From Chryseobacterium gleum (lineage in GTDB: Bacteria; Bacteroidota; Bacteroidia; Flavobacteriales_D; Crocinitomicaceae): a stretch of 64,000 nt of DNA. This document shows positions 18,423-28,215 of this stretch, piece after piece (positions within the stretch are counted from its first letter, which is position 1; each line of letters opens with the position of its first letter). The notes beneath the pieces are model-generated. The model was not told where the DNA came from. It did no database searches and saw only the letters and a list, made by a program, of their open reading frames with translations. The stretch is from the NCBI GenBank assembly GCA_945888625.1, contig CAMDAH010000007.1:1-64000 (forward strand), read 5' to 3'. A program made the translations under genes and the position numbers.

Positions 18423-19823
18423 ATGAGTGAAAGGCAAATATTTACGCTTAAACAAGTTGTTTCTTCTATTAAGAAAACCATTGAGGAACGCTATCATAGT
18501 ACCTATTGGGTAAAAGCGGAGATGCATAAATTAAACTTATATCCAAGTGGTCATGCTTTCCCTGAATTGGTTCAAAAAGAAGGAGATAAAATTGTTGCTC
18601 AAATAAACAGTAACATTTGGAAAACCCAATTTGCCCAAATAAACAGGCGTTTTATTGAGGTGGTAAAAGAACCATTGAGCGAAGGAACCAATCTATTACT
18701 TTGTGTAAAGATCGTCTACAATGAAGCATACGGTCTAAGTTTACAAATAATCGATATCGACCCCTCTTTTTCACTTGGTGAATTGCAAAAAGAAAGAGAT
18801 GAAACCCTACGAAAATTGGCGAAATTAGGCATCATTAATGCAAACCAATCCCGACCGTTTCCATTATTGCCAAAACGAATTGCCATAATTTCTGCCGCTT
18901 CAAGTAAAGGACTGTCTGATTTTATGCAAATGCTCGAGGAAGCGAGTTCGTTATACACCCTTGAAACCCATCTCTTTTCTGCTTATCTGCAGGGCGACGT
19001 GGCTGTTAATTCAATTATTAAAGCGTTACAAAAAGTTGAAAAAGTACAACATCATTTTGATGTGGTTTTAATTATTCGAGGTGGTGGTGGTGAAGTGGGA
19101 CTTTCTTGTTACAATAATTTTGAACTCTGCAAGTATATCGCCGAGTTTCCCCTCCCAGTATTAACAGGCATCGGTCATTCAACGAATTTAACTGTTGCCG
19201 AAATGGTTTCATTCAGACACGCGATAACACCAACTAAATTAGCTGAATTTCTACTTTTGAATTTTAAAGAATATGATTTAGCACTCAAGCAATTTTCTTA
19301 TTCACTTGCCAGTAAAAGTCAGCATTGCTTTTCTACTGCCAAAAACGAATTCAGGGCAGCGGCAACATTATTGAAACAACTTACGGCCAATATAACGCTT
19401 TCAGGTCGAAATGATATGCGTCTTTTTTTTTCTAAAATTCGCTATTCAAGTAATCAGCTAATTGATAATTCTCACAATAAGATCGATAGCCTAGGTGGAA
19501 ATATAAGTCGTTCATCCAAAAATAAATTTGATCGATATCAATCGACACTCATCGAGCTTAAGGCTAGAATTGCGCGTTCAGCACAACAAAAAACGAGGTT
19601 GGAAACAGAGCAAATCACTACGTTTGAAAGTATCATAAAAGTATTAAATCCCGAAAACGTACTTCAACGTGGCTATTCGATTACCTTACTAAATGGAAAA
19701 TTAATAAATAGCAAAACAAATTTTAAAGTAGGAGACCAATTACTTACCAAAACAGAACACTTAGCGATTGCATCAACATGGATAGAAACTCTCGCTTTAG
19801 ACGACGATAGGAGCAAAAAATGA
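18423..19823 (+). CDS. xseA: Exodeoxyribonuclease VII large subunit
   Basis: OB-fold start, IISAASSKGLSDFMQML, IIRGGGGEVGLSCYNNFELCKYIAEFPLPVLTGIGHSTN, RGYSITL C-terminus. Confidence 0.93.
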   Translation: MSERQIFTLKQVVSSIKKTIEERYHSTYWVKAEMHKLNLYPSGHAFPELVQKEGDKIVAQINSNIWKTQFAQINRRFIEVVKEPLSEGTNLLLCVKIVYNEAYGLSLQIIDIDPSFSLGELQKERDETLRKLAKLGIINANQSRPFPLLPKRIAIISAASSKGLSDFMQMLEEASSLYTLETHLFSAYLQGDVAVNSIIKALQKVEKVQHHFDVVLIIRGGGGEVGLSCYNNFELCKYIAEFPLPVLTGIGHSTNLTVAEMVSFRHAITPTKLAEFLLLNFKEYDLALKQFSYSLASKSQHCFSTAKNEFRAAATLLKQLTANITLSGRNDMRLFFSKIRYSSNQLIDNSHNKIDSLGGNISRSSKNKFDRYQSTLIELKARIARSAQQKTRLETEQITTFESIIKVLNPENVLQRGYSITLLNGKLINSKTNFKVGDQLLTKTEHLAIASTWIETLALDDDRSKK

Positions 19824-19871
19824 ATTGAGGGTAATGAATAAGGTCGCCACAAGTTGATTACATTTGTAAGC

Positions 19872-20261
19872 ATGAACTTTAACTTTGGAAAACAGTACCG
19901 TTTATGCAGTAAAAAAAAGATTGAAGAGGTCTTTAAGAGTGGCAAAAAAATCCACGGATTCCCATTTCTTTCCTACCACCTAATCGTTACAGACCAAGAA
20001 AATTCGTTTAAAATACTAGTGAGTGTTCCCAAAAAATTTATTAAGCAAGCCCATGAACGAAATTACATCAAACGATGCATGCGCGAAGGAATCAGAAAAA
20101 ATAAAGCGCCGCTAGAAGAATTGTTGCTTTTGAAAGGATTAAGCCTTAATATCGCAATGGTTTTTATAAGCCGAGAAAAAAAAGAATCAAGTGAAATTGA
20201 ACAAAAAATAACTGATCGTTTATTAAAAATACAAAATGAATTACAAAAACTGCCTAGCTAA
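19872..20261 (+). CDS. rnpA: Ribonuclease P protein component
   Basis: FGKQYRLCSKKKIEEVFKSGKK and NYIKRCMREGIRKNK. ATG at 19872 preferred over the TTG at 19854 given in the track. Confidence 0.9.
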   Translation: MNFNFGKQYRLCSKKKIEEVFKSGKKIHGFPFLSYHLIVTDQENSFKILVSVPKKFIKQAHERNYIKRCMREGIRKNKAPLEELLLLKGLSLNIAMVFISREKKESSEIEQKITDRLLKIQNELQKLPS

Positions 20262-21882
20262 AGCCTGCCTTTTTAGCATTATTTTCCTTTTTTCTTCTGA
20301 ATATAAAGCACAATCTAATGGATTTGAAGTTATAAAAAGTTTGGAATTGATGGACCAAATTTATGAAAACCTCGAACTGTATTTTGTCGATGAACTTCAA
20401 CCTGGAAAATTATCTAAAGTGGCTATCGATGCCATGTTAAAAGAACTAGATCCCTACACCGTATATTACCATGAGTCAAATATCGAAGATTATCGATTAA
20501 TGACAACTGGTCAATACGGAGGAATTGGTGCATTAATTAAAAAAATAGACGATTACACCTATATAAGTGAACCGTATGAGGGTAATCCTGCTCAAAAAAG
20601 TGGTTTGAGAGCAGGAGATAAAATATTGGAGATTGATGGGAAAACGATGTTTAAAAAAACAAGCGATCAAGTTTCGGATGCCTTAAAAGGTCCAAAGGGC
20701 ACTGTTGTGAAATTAAGTATAGAACGTTTGAACGAGGGCAAAAAAACAATTGAAATAAATCGTGACGAAATAAAAATTCCCGATGTGCCGTATTTTGGAT
20801 TGATTAAAGATAAAATTGGCTACTTGTCCTTGAATAGTTTTACCCAAACAGCAGCAGAAGAAGTTAAAAAAGGAATAATTGAAATGCAAAAAGAGGGAAT
20901 GGAAAAATTAATTCTTGACTTGCGAGGCAATGGGGGTGGACTTTTAATAGAAGCGGTAAAAATTGTTAATTTCTTTGTGCCTAAAAATCAAGTAGTTGTT
21001 TTTACAAAAGGGCGCGTAAAAGAAGAAAATCATGTGTATAAGACCATGGAGGAACCTATCGCCTTGAATTTGCCTTTAGTAGTTTTAATTGACGAAGGCT
21101 CCGCATCAGCAAGTGAGATTGTTGCCGGGAGTTTACAAGATTTAGACCGAGCCGTAATTATAGGTGAACAGAGCTACGGTAAAGGACTGGTTCAGCGCAC
21201 TTATGACTTAAAATACGGTTCAAAAGTAAAAATTACGATTGCAAAATACTACACTCCTTCAGGAAGATGTGTACAACGATTAGAATATTACGATAAAGAG
21301 TCGGGAACAAAAGCTAAAGATATTCCAGACTCATTGGTAAAGACCTTTAAAACAAATAACGGACGCGAAGTTGTCGACGGGCGGGGAATAGAGCCAGATA
21401 TAGCCATTAAAAAAGAAGGTGTAAGTCGCTTGTGTGCACTATTAATTAGTAAACAACTCTTCTTTAACTATGCCACGCAATACCACGCAGAGAACAAAGA
21501 AATTCCCAAAGCTGATGAGTTTCATTTATCTGATGAAGCGTATAGCAAGTTCAAAAACTATGTGTTGTCAGCAAAACTAACCTACACTTCCTTAGCAGAA
21601 GAAACGTTAAACAAGCTTAAAGAAGCAGCAGAAAAGGAAGGTGTTTTTGAAGATATAAAGACAGAATACGAGAAGGCCTTAGCAAAAGTGAGACCTAATC
21701 AATCCACCGACCTAGAAAAACAACGAGTTGAACTATCGGAATTTCTCGAAAACGAAATCGTATCAAGGTACTATTTTCAAAAGGGAAGAACGATAAACTC
21801 CTTCCAACACGATCCCGCGGTAATTAAAGCGCTTGAAACAGCAAAAAACCCTGATGCTTACCGCGCTATCTTGAAAAAGTAA
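20236..21882 (+). CDS. S41-family C-terminal processing protease with PDZ domain
   Basis: PDZ YGGIGALIKKI...AGDKILEIDG, catalytic GSASASEIVAGSLQD and YGKGLVQ; overlaps rnpA by 26 nt. Confidence 0.93.
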   Translation: MNYKNCLAKACLFSIIFLFSSEYKAQSNGFEVIKSLELMDQIYENLELYFVDELQPGKLSKVAIDAMLKELDPYTVYYHESNIEDYRLMTTGQYGGIGALIKKIDDYTYISEPYEGNPAQKSGLRAGDKILEIDGKTMFKKTSDQVSDALKGPKGTVVKLSIERLNEGKKTIEINRDEIKIPDVPYFGLIKDKIGYLSLNSFTQTAAEEVKKGIIEMQKEGMEKLILDLRGNGGGLLIEAVKIVNFFVPKNQVVVFTKGRVKEENHVYKTMEEPIALNLPLVVLIDEGSASASEIVAGSLQDLDRAVIIGEQSYGKGLVQRTYDLKYGSKVKITIAKYYTPSGRCVQRLEYYDKESGTKAKDIPDSLVKTFKTNNGREVVDGRGIEPDIAIKKEGVSRLCALLISKQLFFNYATQYHAENKEIPKADEFHLSDEAYSKFKNYVLSAKLTYTSLAEETLNKLKEAAEKEGVFEDIKTEYEKALAKVRPNQSTDLEKQRVELSEFLENEIVSRYYFQKGRTINSFQHDPAVIKALETAKNPDAYRAILKK

Positions 21883-21891
21883 ATAATTATA

Positions 21892-23343
21892 ATGATCCGA
21901 TCAAAAAACAGGCTTTCTAAAAGAAATAGTGATAGAATACACTTATTTCTTCTTGGAATAATGCTAATAGGTCTTGTTGGAAGTAAATTCCTAATTTCCA
22001 TAAGCATGATGCTGTGTGTACTAAATTTAATCTTAGCCGCCGACTTTAAGGAATACTGGCAACGGATGAAGGAGAATAGATTAGTACACCTTATTATTGC
22101 CTTTTATCTACTGCACGTAATCAGTCTATTTTGGAGTACTAATTTATCCTATGGGCTAAACGACCTAAGAATCAAGGCGCCGCTGTTGGTAATTCCAATT
22201 ATTTTAATTGCAAAGCCCATTTCACGCGAGAAACAAAATTGGTTGTATTTACTCTTATTACTCAGTTTGCTGATCACTTCAATCATTAACCTTTGCTATT
22301 TTCAGTTTGCGCTGAGAAGCAACATAGCAATAGATATTCGAGAACTTTCTTTATTTGGGTCACACATAAGATACGGTATTATTATGGCAATGGGTTTTGC
22401 AGCTTGTGTGTTTTTATACCTTGAACAGAAACGGCATCGATTTATTTATCTTTTTATTGGTGCATGGTTTATATTTTACACGTATTACAGCCAAGTTCTC
22501 TCTGGGCTCCTTACATTTTTAGTGGTTATTGTCATTCTTGGATTACTGCGCTTAAGAACCTCACGATGGATCTTGTTAAGCGCTTTATTGATTGGGAGTG
22601 TGGCAGCAATTACTGTGGGTATATTCATTTTTAAACCAAAAAATTCCGCCCCTGCTAAGTCGTATAATAGCAAAGAAATTGGCATTGCATGGAAGAAAAG
22701 ATCACTTTTTGTATTTGATAGCCTTGATTTAAAAAAGCAGGTATTAAGAACAACTTTAATTCGTTATTTAGACTCAAAAGACCTCCCCAGAACTGCACTT
22801 GGTGTTGAGCAATTAGAGGACAAAGACATTAGGAATATTGAAAATGGTTATGCCGATGTTCATGAAACAGGATTTGGGCTGCTTGCTAGACTTTACGGTA
22901 TAAGATACCAAATGCAACACCCAAATAACCCCAATGGACACTCACTTTTACAACGTATAGAAGCTTGGAAAACTGCCGCGGAAATTAGTAAAGAACATTG
23001 GTTAATTGGTACTGGAATTGGTGATGTTGCAGACGAATTTGAAAAAAAATACGCCATCAATAAGTCGCTTTTAATAAAAGAAAATAGAATTCGGGCGCAT
23101 AATTCATACCTTACCTTCTGCCTGAGCTTCGGTATTTTGGGATTCTTTCTTTTTATTTATTTGCAAATTGCCTTTTTTAAAGAACAACTTAAAGAATTGA
23201 ATTACTTAGGCATACTTTTCACTGGCATAGCTGCTGTTTCTTTTTTATTGGAAGACACGCTTGAAACACAAACAGGCGTTTCTTTTTTCGCTTTTTTCTA
23301 TGGTCTTTATGCCACCAAAAAAGCAAGGTTAAATGCTAATTAA
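21892..23343 (+). CDS. O-antigen ligase/polymerase-like membrane protein
   Basis: Multiple transmembrane segments; late RIEAWKTAAEISKEHWLIGTGIGD...RAHNSYL typical of the Wzy_C/O-antigen ligase family. Confidence 0.85.
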   Translation: MIRSKNRLSKRNSDRIHLFLLGIMLIGLVGSKFLISISMMLCVLNLILAADFKEYWQRMKENRLVHLIIAFYLLHVISLFWSTNLSYGLNDLRIKAPLLVIPIILIAKPISREKQNWLYLLLLLSLLITSIINLCYFQFALRSNIAIDIRELSLFGSHIRYGIIMAMGFAACVFLYLEQKRHRFIYLFIGAWFIFYTYYSQVLSGLLTFLVVIVILGLLRLRTSRWILLSALLIGSVAAITVGIFIFKPKNSAPAKSYNSKEIGIAWKKRSLFVFDSLDLKKQVLRTTLIRYLDSKDLPRTALGVEQLEDKDIRNIENGYADVHETGFGLLARLYGIRYQMQHPNNPNGHSLLQRIEAWKTAAEISKEHWLIGTGIGDVADEFEKKYAINKSLLIKENRIRAHNSYLTFCLSFGILGFFLFIYLQIAFFKEQLKELNYLGILFTGIAAVSFLLEDTLETQTGVSFFAFFYGLYATKKARLNAN

Positions 23344-23367
23344 TCTTTTTTAATTACCTTCGTATCC

Positions 23368-24267
23368 ATGTCAATTGAAGTAAAAAATCTTTTTAAATAC
23401 TACGGAGAGCAAGCTGCGGTTCATGATGTGTCCTTTTCAGTGAAGCAAGGAGAAGTTGTTGGTTTTCTTGGTCCCAACGGTGCCGGTAAGTCAACTACCA
23501 TGAAAATTATTACCGGTTTTATTCCTTCAAATGGAGGTGAAGTAAGTGTCTGTGGTGCGCAAGTAGATGTTGACAAATTGGAAACCAGAAAATTAATTGG
23601 ATACCTTCCCGAAAATAACCCTTTGTATCTTGACATGTATGTGAAAGAATACCTTGAATTTGTTGGAGGAATTTACAAGATTCAAAAATTAAAAACTAGG
23701 GTAAATGACATGATTGAGGCAGTAGGTCTTGGTTTAGAACAAAGCAAAAAAATAGGTGCCTTATCAAAGGGGTATCGACAACGAGTTGGATTAGCTCAAG
23801 CAATTATTCACGACCCAAAAGTACTTATTCTTGATGAACCAACGTCTGGCTTAGACCCCAACCAATTGGTAGAAATTCGAGCGTTAATAAAAACCATTGG
23901 CAAAGAAAAAACGGTGCTGTTCTCCACGCACATTATGCAAGAAGCAGAAGCGATTTGCAACCGCCTTGTAATCATTAACAAAGGGCGAATTGTAGCAAAT
24001 GATAGTGCTGATAGCCTGCAGCAAGCAGTGAAAGAACAAACTGTTTATGTGGAATTTGACCAATCAGTTACGAAAAGTCAATTAATGACTATAAAAGGCG
24101 TTAAAAAAGTGGAGGCAATACAAAATGGCTGGTTAATAGCCTCGGATCTAGAACTCAGTTTGAGTAAAGAAATTGCACTTTTTGCGCAAAAACAAGGATG
24201 GCTTACCCTTGAACTAAAAGTTGAAAAGAAAAGCTTGGAGGAAGTGTTTAAAAATCTAACGAAATAA
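23368..24267 (+). CDS. gldA: Gliding-motility-type ABC transporter ATP-binding protein GldA
   Basis: Walker A GPNGAGKSTTMK, signature SKGYRQRVGLAQA, Walker B VLILDEPTSGLDPNQL; full-length similarity to GldA-type proteins. Confidence 0.85.
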   Translation: MSIEVKNLFKYYGEQAAVHDVSFSVKQGEVVGFLGPNGAGKSTTMKIITGFIPSNGGEVSVCGAQVDVDKLETRKLIGYLPENNPLYLDMYVKEYLEFVGGIYKIQKLKTRVNDMIEAVGLGLEQSKKIGALSKGYRQRVGLAQAIIHDPKVLILDEPTSGLDPNQLVEIRALIKTIGKEKTVLFSTHIMQEAEAICNRLVIINKGRIVANDSADSLQQAVKEQTVYVEFDQSVTKSQLMTIKGVKKVEAIQNGWLIASDLELSLSKEIALFAQKQGWLTLELKVEKKSLEEVFKNLTK

Positions 24268-24269
24268 AA

Positions 24270-25553
24270 ATGCCATTAAATTTTATTGCGGAATTAAATT
24301 GGAGGGGAATGATTCACGATATCATGCCCGGTACCGAAGAAGCGTTAAATAAAGAAATGGCGAGTGGCTACATTGGTTTTGACCCTACAGCTGACTCACT
24401 GCACGTTGGACACCTCGTACAAATTATGACGCTAGTTCATTTTCAGCTAGCCGGACATAAACCATACGCATTGGTGGGTGGAGCGACTGGAATGGTTGGA
24501 GACCCTTCAGGAAAATCAAAAGAAAGGAATTTACTTAATACTGAAACGCTCAATCACAATGTTGCGTGCGTGAAAAAACAACTGGAAAAATTTCTAAACT
24601 TTCAGTCAGGGCAGAATTCAGCAGAAATGGTAAATAACTTCGATTGGTTTAAAGACTTTTCTTTTCTGGACTTTATACGTGATGTAGGTAAACACATGTC
24701 TATTAATTATATGCTTTCAAAGGATTCTGTTAAATCGCGACTAGAAACAGGTATGTCGTTTACTGAATTTAGCTATCAACTAGTGCAAGGATATGATTTT
24801 TACTACCTCAACAAACATAAGAACTGTATACTGCAGTTAGGTGGGTCCGACCAATGGGGAAATATTGTCACCGGAACAGAGCTCATTAGACGAAAATCGG
24901 GGAACGAAGCATTTGCGGTAACTACCCCATTAATCACCAAGGCCGATGGAACTAAATTTGGAAAAACAGAAGGAGGAAGTGTCTGGCTCGATCCCCTCAA
25001 AACATCGCCTTATCAATTTTACCAATTTTGGTTAAATACAGGTGATGAAGATGCTGAGAATTACATTCGGATTTTCACGCTAAAAACACGTGAGCAAATA
25101 GAAAAAAGTATTCTTTTGCACAAAGAATCTCCCCATTTAAGAACCCTTCAAAAAGAGTTAGCTGAGGACATTACGTTTCGCGTTCATGGTCAAGATAATT
25201 TAACTAATGCACTTATTGCTTCCAATATCTTATTTGGAAAATCAACTTCAGCTGATCTAATGGCCTTAAATGAACGTGACTTTCTAAGCGTCTTTGAAGG
25301 GGTGCCCCAATCCGTTATTTCGTTGAGCGATTTAGAAAATGGATTGAGTATTGTAGATGCACTATCAGCTAAATCCGGATTTTTATCCTCCAACGGAGAG
25401 GCAAGAAGGGAATTAAAAGCAAACGCCATTTCCGTTAATAAAGAAAAAGTGGACGAAGATTTTCTACTAACACAAAATGAGCTTATTCAAGGAAAGTATA
25501 TCCTAATTGGAAAGGGAAAAAAAAGTAATTATATCCTAACTTTAGCGGTTTAA
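24270..25553 (+). CDS. tyrS: Tyrosyl-tRNA synthetase
   Basis: GFDPTADSLHVGHL (HIGH) and KFGKT (KMSKS-like), C-terminal S4 domain. Confidence 0.95.
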   Translation: MPLNFIAELNWRGMIHDIMPGTEEALNKEMASGYIGFDPTADSLHVGHLVQIMTLVHFQLAGHKPYALVGGATGMVGDPSGKSKERNLLNTETLNHNVACVKKQLEKFLNFQSGQNSAEMVNNFDWFKDFSFLDFIRDVGKHMSINYMLSKDSVKSRLETGMSFTEFSYQLVQGYDFYYLNKHKNCILQLGGSDQWGNIVTGTELIRRKSGNEAFAVTTPLITKADGTKFGKTEGGSVWLDPLKTSPYQFYQFWLNTGDEDAENYIRIFTLKTREQIEKSILLHKESPHLRTLQKELAEDITFRVHGQDNLTNALIASNILFGKSTSADLMALNERDFLSVFEGVPQSVISLSDLENGLSIVDALSAKSGFLSSNGEARRELKANAISVNKEKVDEDFLLTQNELIQGKYILIGKGKKSNYILTLAV

Positions 25554-26612
25554 TTACAAGATTAACATGGCATCGCCATACGAATAAAACCGATATTTTT
25601 CTTGTATTGCCTCTTTATACGCCCTCATCATTAATTCGTGTCCACAAAATGCTGAAATCATCATTAATAAAGTAGAAAGCGGAGTATGAAAGTTAGTAAT
25701 CAAACTATCGGCAATTGAAAAATCATAAGGAGGAAAAATAAATTTATTAGTCCACCCTGAAAAAGGTTTTAAGTCCCCCGTGGTAGAAACCGAAGTTTCA
25801 ATGGCACGCATAGACGTTGTTCCTATGGCGCAAATTCTATTTTTATTGTTTTTTGCCGTATTAACTATTCGAACCGCCTCCTCGGTAACAATCGCCTGCT
25901 CGGAATCCATTTTGTGTTTGGTTAAATCTTCCACTTCTACGGATCGAAAAGTACCAAGACCAACGTGCAAGGTGACTTCTGCGAAATTAACCCCCTTCAA
26001 CTCTAATCTTTTGAGTAACTCTCTTGAAAAATGTAAGCCGGCAGTTGGCGCAGCTACTGCTCCCTCTTCCTTTGCAAATATAGTTTGATAACGTTCCTCA
26101 TCGGTCGGTTCAACAGCACGTTTAATGTATTTTGGTAGCGGTGTTTCACCCAGCTCAGTAATTTTGGCTTTAAATTCCTCATACGGACCATCAAATAAAA
26201 AACGCAAAGTTCGCCCTCGAGAAGTAGTGTTATCAATCACCTCTGCAACCAACGAATCGTCCTCCCCAAAATAAAGTTTATTTCCTATTCTAATTTTTCT
26301 TGCTGGATCCACAAGTACATCCCACAAAAGGCTTTCGCGATTCAATTCCCTTAATAAAAAGACTTCAATTTTCGCACCTGTTTTTTCTTTATTTCCATAC
26401 ATTCGGGCAGGAAAAACCCGCGTGTTATTTCTAATCATTACATCACCATCGCTGAAGTAAGACAAAACATCCTTGAATAATTTATGCTCTATTTTGCCGG
26501 TTTTTCTGTGAATAACCATCAATCTTGCCTCATCTCTATTTTCTGAAGGATATTCTGCTATTAATTCTTCCGGTAAATCGAAGCTAAACTCCGATAATTT
26601 CATCTTACTCAT
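25554..26612 (-). CDS. queA: S-adenosylmethionine:tRNA ribosyltransferase-isomerase
   Basis: [48 protein letters not shown]. Confidence 0.95.
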   Translation of the reverse strand: MSKMKLSEFSFDLPEELIAEYPSENRDEARLMVIHRKTGKIEHKLFKDVLSYFSDGDVMIRNNTRVFPARMYGNKEKTGAKIEVFLLRELNRESLLWDVLVDPARKIRIGNKLYFGEDDSLVAEVIDNTTSRGRTLRFLFDGPYEEFKAKITELGETPLPKYIKRAVEPTDEERYQTIFAKEEGAVAAPTAGLHFSRELLKRLELKGVNFAEVTLHVGLGTFRSVEVEDLTKHKMDSEQAIVTEEAVRIVNTAKNNKNRICAIGTTSMRAIETSVSTTGDLKPFSGWTNKFIFPPYDFSIADSLITNFHTPLSTLLMMISAFCGHELMMRAYKEAIQEKYRFYSYGDAMLIL

Positions 26613-26647
26613 ATGGATTTTTTAAGGTCATTTTTTATTGACGAGTG

Positions 26648-26679
26648 CAAAGATACACTAACTACACCGCATTTGTCAA
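26648..26679 (-). promoter_or_regulatory. Candidate promoter for queA
   Basis: Minus strand: TTG (26679-26677), 21 nt, TATCTTTG (26655-26648); same architecture and spacing as at 11732-11763. Confidence 0.5.
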
Positions 26680-26783
26680 GCATTTAGCTATGTTTTATTA
26701 ATGCTCCGTTATTTCGGCTACAGATTTAGCGAGAAAACTTGATTGTAATAGGCTGCCCTATGCCTTTTAAAAAGTATAGTATC

Positions 26784-28214
26784 TTAAGGTATTTTTAATT
26801 TCTGCCCAACGCGAATAACGTCACTTTTCAAATTATTTTTACGCTTTAAGGCAGTAACTGTCACCTTATATTTTTTGGAAATCCGCGTTAAAGTATCTCC
26901 TGACTTTACCGTGTAGGTCTTTGATTTTTTAGGCGTGGAACTGATTACTTTAACCGGATTAGTGTCTAATGAGTCCTGATCTTGATAAATTTTTCCAGTA
27001 ATATGCAGCGATGATAAATTAGGAACAGCACTAATTTTTCTTATGGTGTTTTCAAAAGACTCCACTATTTTTTGACCTTTTAATTGGTAGCCTTTTGTCG
27101 TTAAATGTATTCCGTCAGTCTGGGCGTATCCTAAACTAGCCCAAGTTCTTATGGTACCTAATCCACCCGATAAATCGAACCAATTCCAAAACAAACAATT
27201 ATTAGCGCGTGCCATCGAATCCATTAATTCCCTGAAAACCGGGCCTGCGGTAATTTTATGCCCTTTGTAAAATAAGTCCTGCGTGCTCGTTAAAACGATA
27301 AGTACCTCCGGACTAATGGACTTTATTTTAGTTATCGCCTTCTGCAACTGGGTGCTTAAACTTGGGTCGATTTGATTGGTATACAAAATATCATTTGTGC
27401 CGAAATCTAGGAAAATAATGTCCGGCTTAATAACAGGCAACTGTTTCTCTAATTTATCTAGGACCAATATTGACCTTACTGCAGCGGCTCCAACGCCGGT
27501 TGAGTGATAAACGACACCTTTATTTTCTATTCGCTCTATATTGCAACCATAAAACGTAAAGTGCTTTCCTGCCTCACAACTTACTTCAATACTCAACTCG
27601 ATTATTGATTTCGGACAGGGCACCACTAAACCATAATCGGTTACTGTAAACGCAGTACTATCCTGAAGCAAATTAAAGGAATCAGCAAGTATACTAATTT
27701 TTCCGACAGATTGGTCGTGCTCAAAAAACACATAAAGCAAACTGTTTTCTGTATCTAATTTCGTTTTAAAAGCAAAGTTAAGCGATGCTTTTGTTGACTT
27801 GGTATCAACTGACATTCCGCAAATACCCAATGGAATCTCTTTCCTTCCTTGAAAACTTTTCACGTAAGACCATTCGCCTGTAAATGTTGACTTGTAGTTA
27901 ACTGATGAATAGGTGTTTGCCGCTCCATAATTAAAAATTAGCCCTCTTCCCCCATCGCCATACTTTTCTTGAAACTGTTTTCTTGCCACTGTTGTAGGAA
28001 TCTCCGCTTGTATATGACTCCCGCCATAATGGATAAAAACCAATTTTTCAACTGCTGTATTCGCAAAATGTTGTTGAAGCTTTAAACCCACCTCAGCCGA
28101 GTAGAATTGAATATAATTATAGTTTGAATCTATTTTTAAATCAAGTGGAAATGGCTGTGCAAGTATTCTTGAAAAACAAACTAAATAGGTAACAACAAAG
28201 AATTTCTTTTTCAA
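26784..28214 (-). CDS. Exported SGNH/GDSL-like hydrolase with C-terminal LysM domain
   Basis: Signal peptide; VFIHYGGSHIQAE, FLDFGTNDI, DGIHLTTKGYQLKGQ; YTVKSGDTLTRISKKYKVTVTALKRKNNL LysM. Confidence 0.88.
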   Translation of the reverse strand: MKKKFFVVTYLVCFSRILAQPFPLDLKIDSNYNYIQFYSAEVGLKLQQHFANTAVEKLVFIHYGGSHIQAEIPTTVARKQFQEKYGDGGRGLIFNYGAANTYSSVNYKSTFTGEWSYVKSFQGRKEIPLGICGMSVDTKSTKASLNFAFKTKLDTENSLLYVFFEHDQSVGKISILADSFNLLQDSTAFTVTDYGLVVPCPKSIIELSIEVSCEAGKHFTFYGCNIERIENKGVVYHSTGVGAAAVRSILVLDKLEKQLPVIKPDIIFLDFGTNDILYTNQIDPSLSTQLQKAITKIKSISPEVLIVLTSTQDLFYKGHKITAGPVFRELMDSMARANNCLFWNWFDLSGGLGTIRTWASLGYAQTDGIHLTTKGYQLKGQKIVESFENTIRKISAVPNLSSLHITGKIYQDQDSLDTNPVKVISSTPKKSKTYTVKSGDTLTRISKKYKVTVTALKRKNNLKSDVIRVGQKLKIP

Positions 28215-28215
28215 A

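Noticed and set aside
19854-19871. N-terminal extension of rnpA from a TTG
   Set aside because: The -7 promoter element TACATTTG lies within it, and homology begins at the ATG at 19872.
26750-26800. Inverted repeat near the end of the LysM-SGNH gene as a terminator
   Set aside because: agtatcttaaggtatt is only a short imperfect palindrome overlapping the stop codon; no convincing stem plus U tract.
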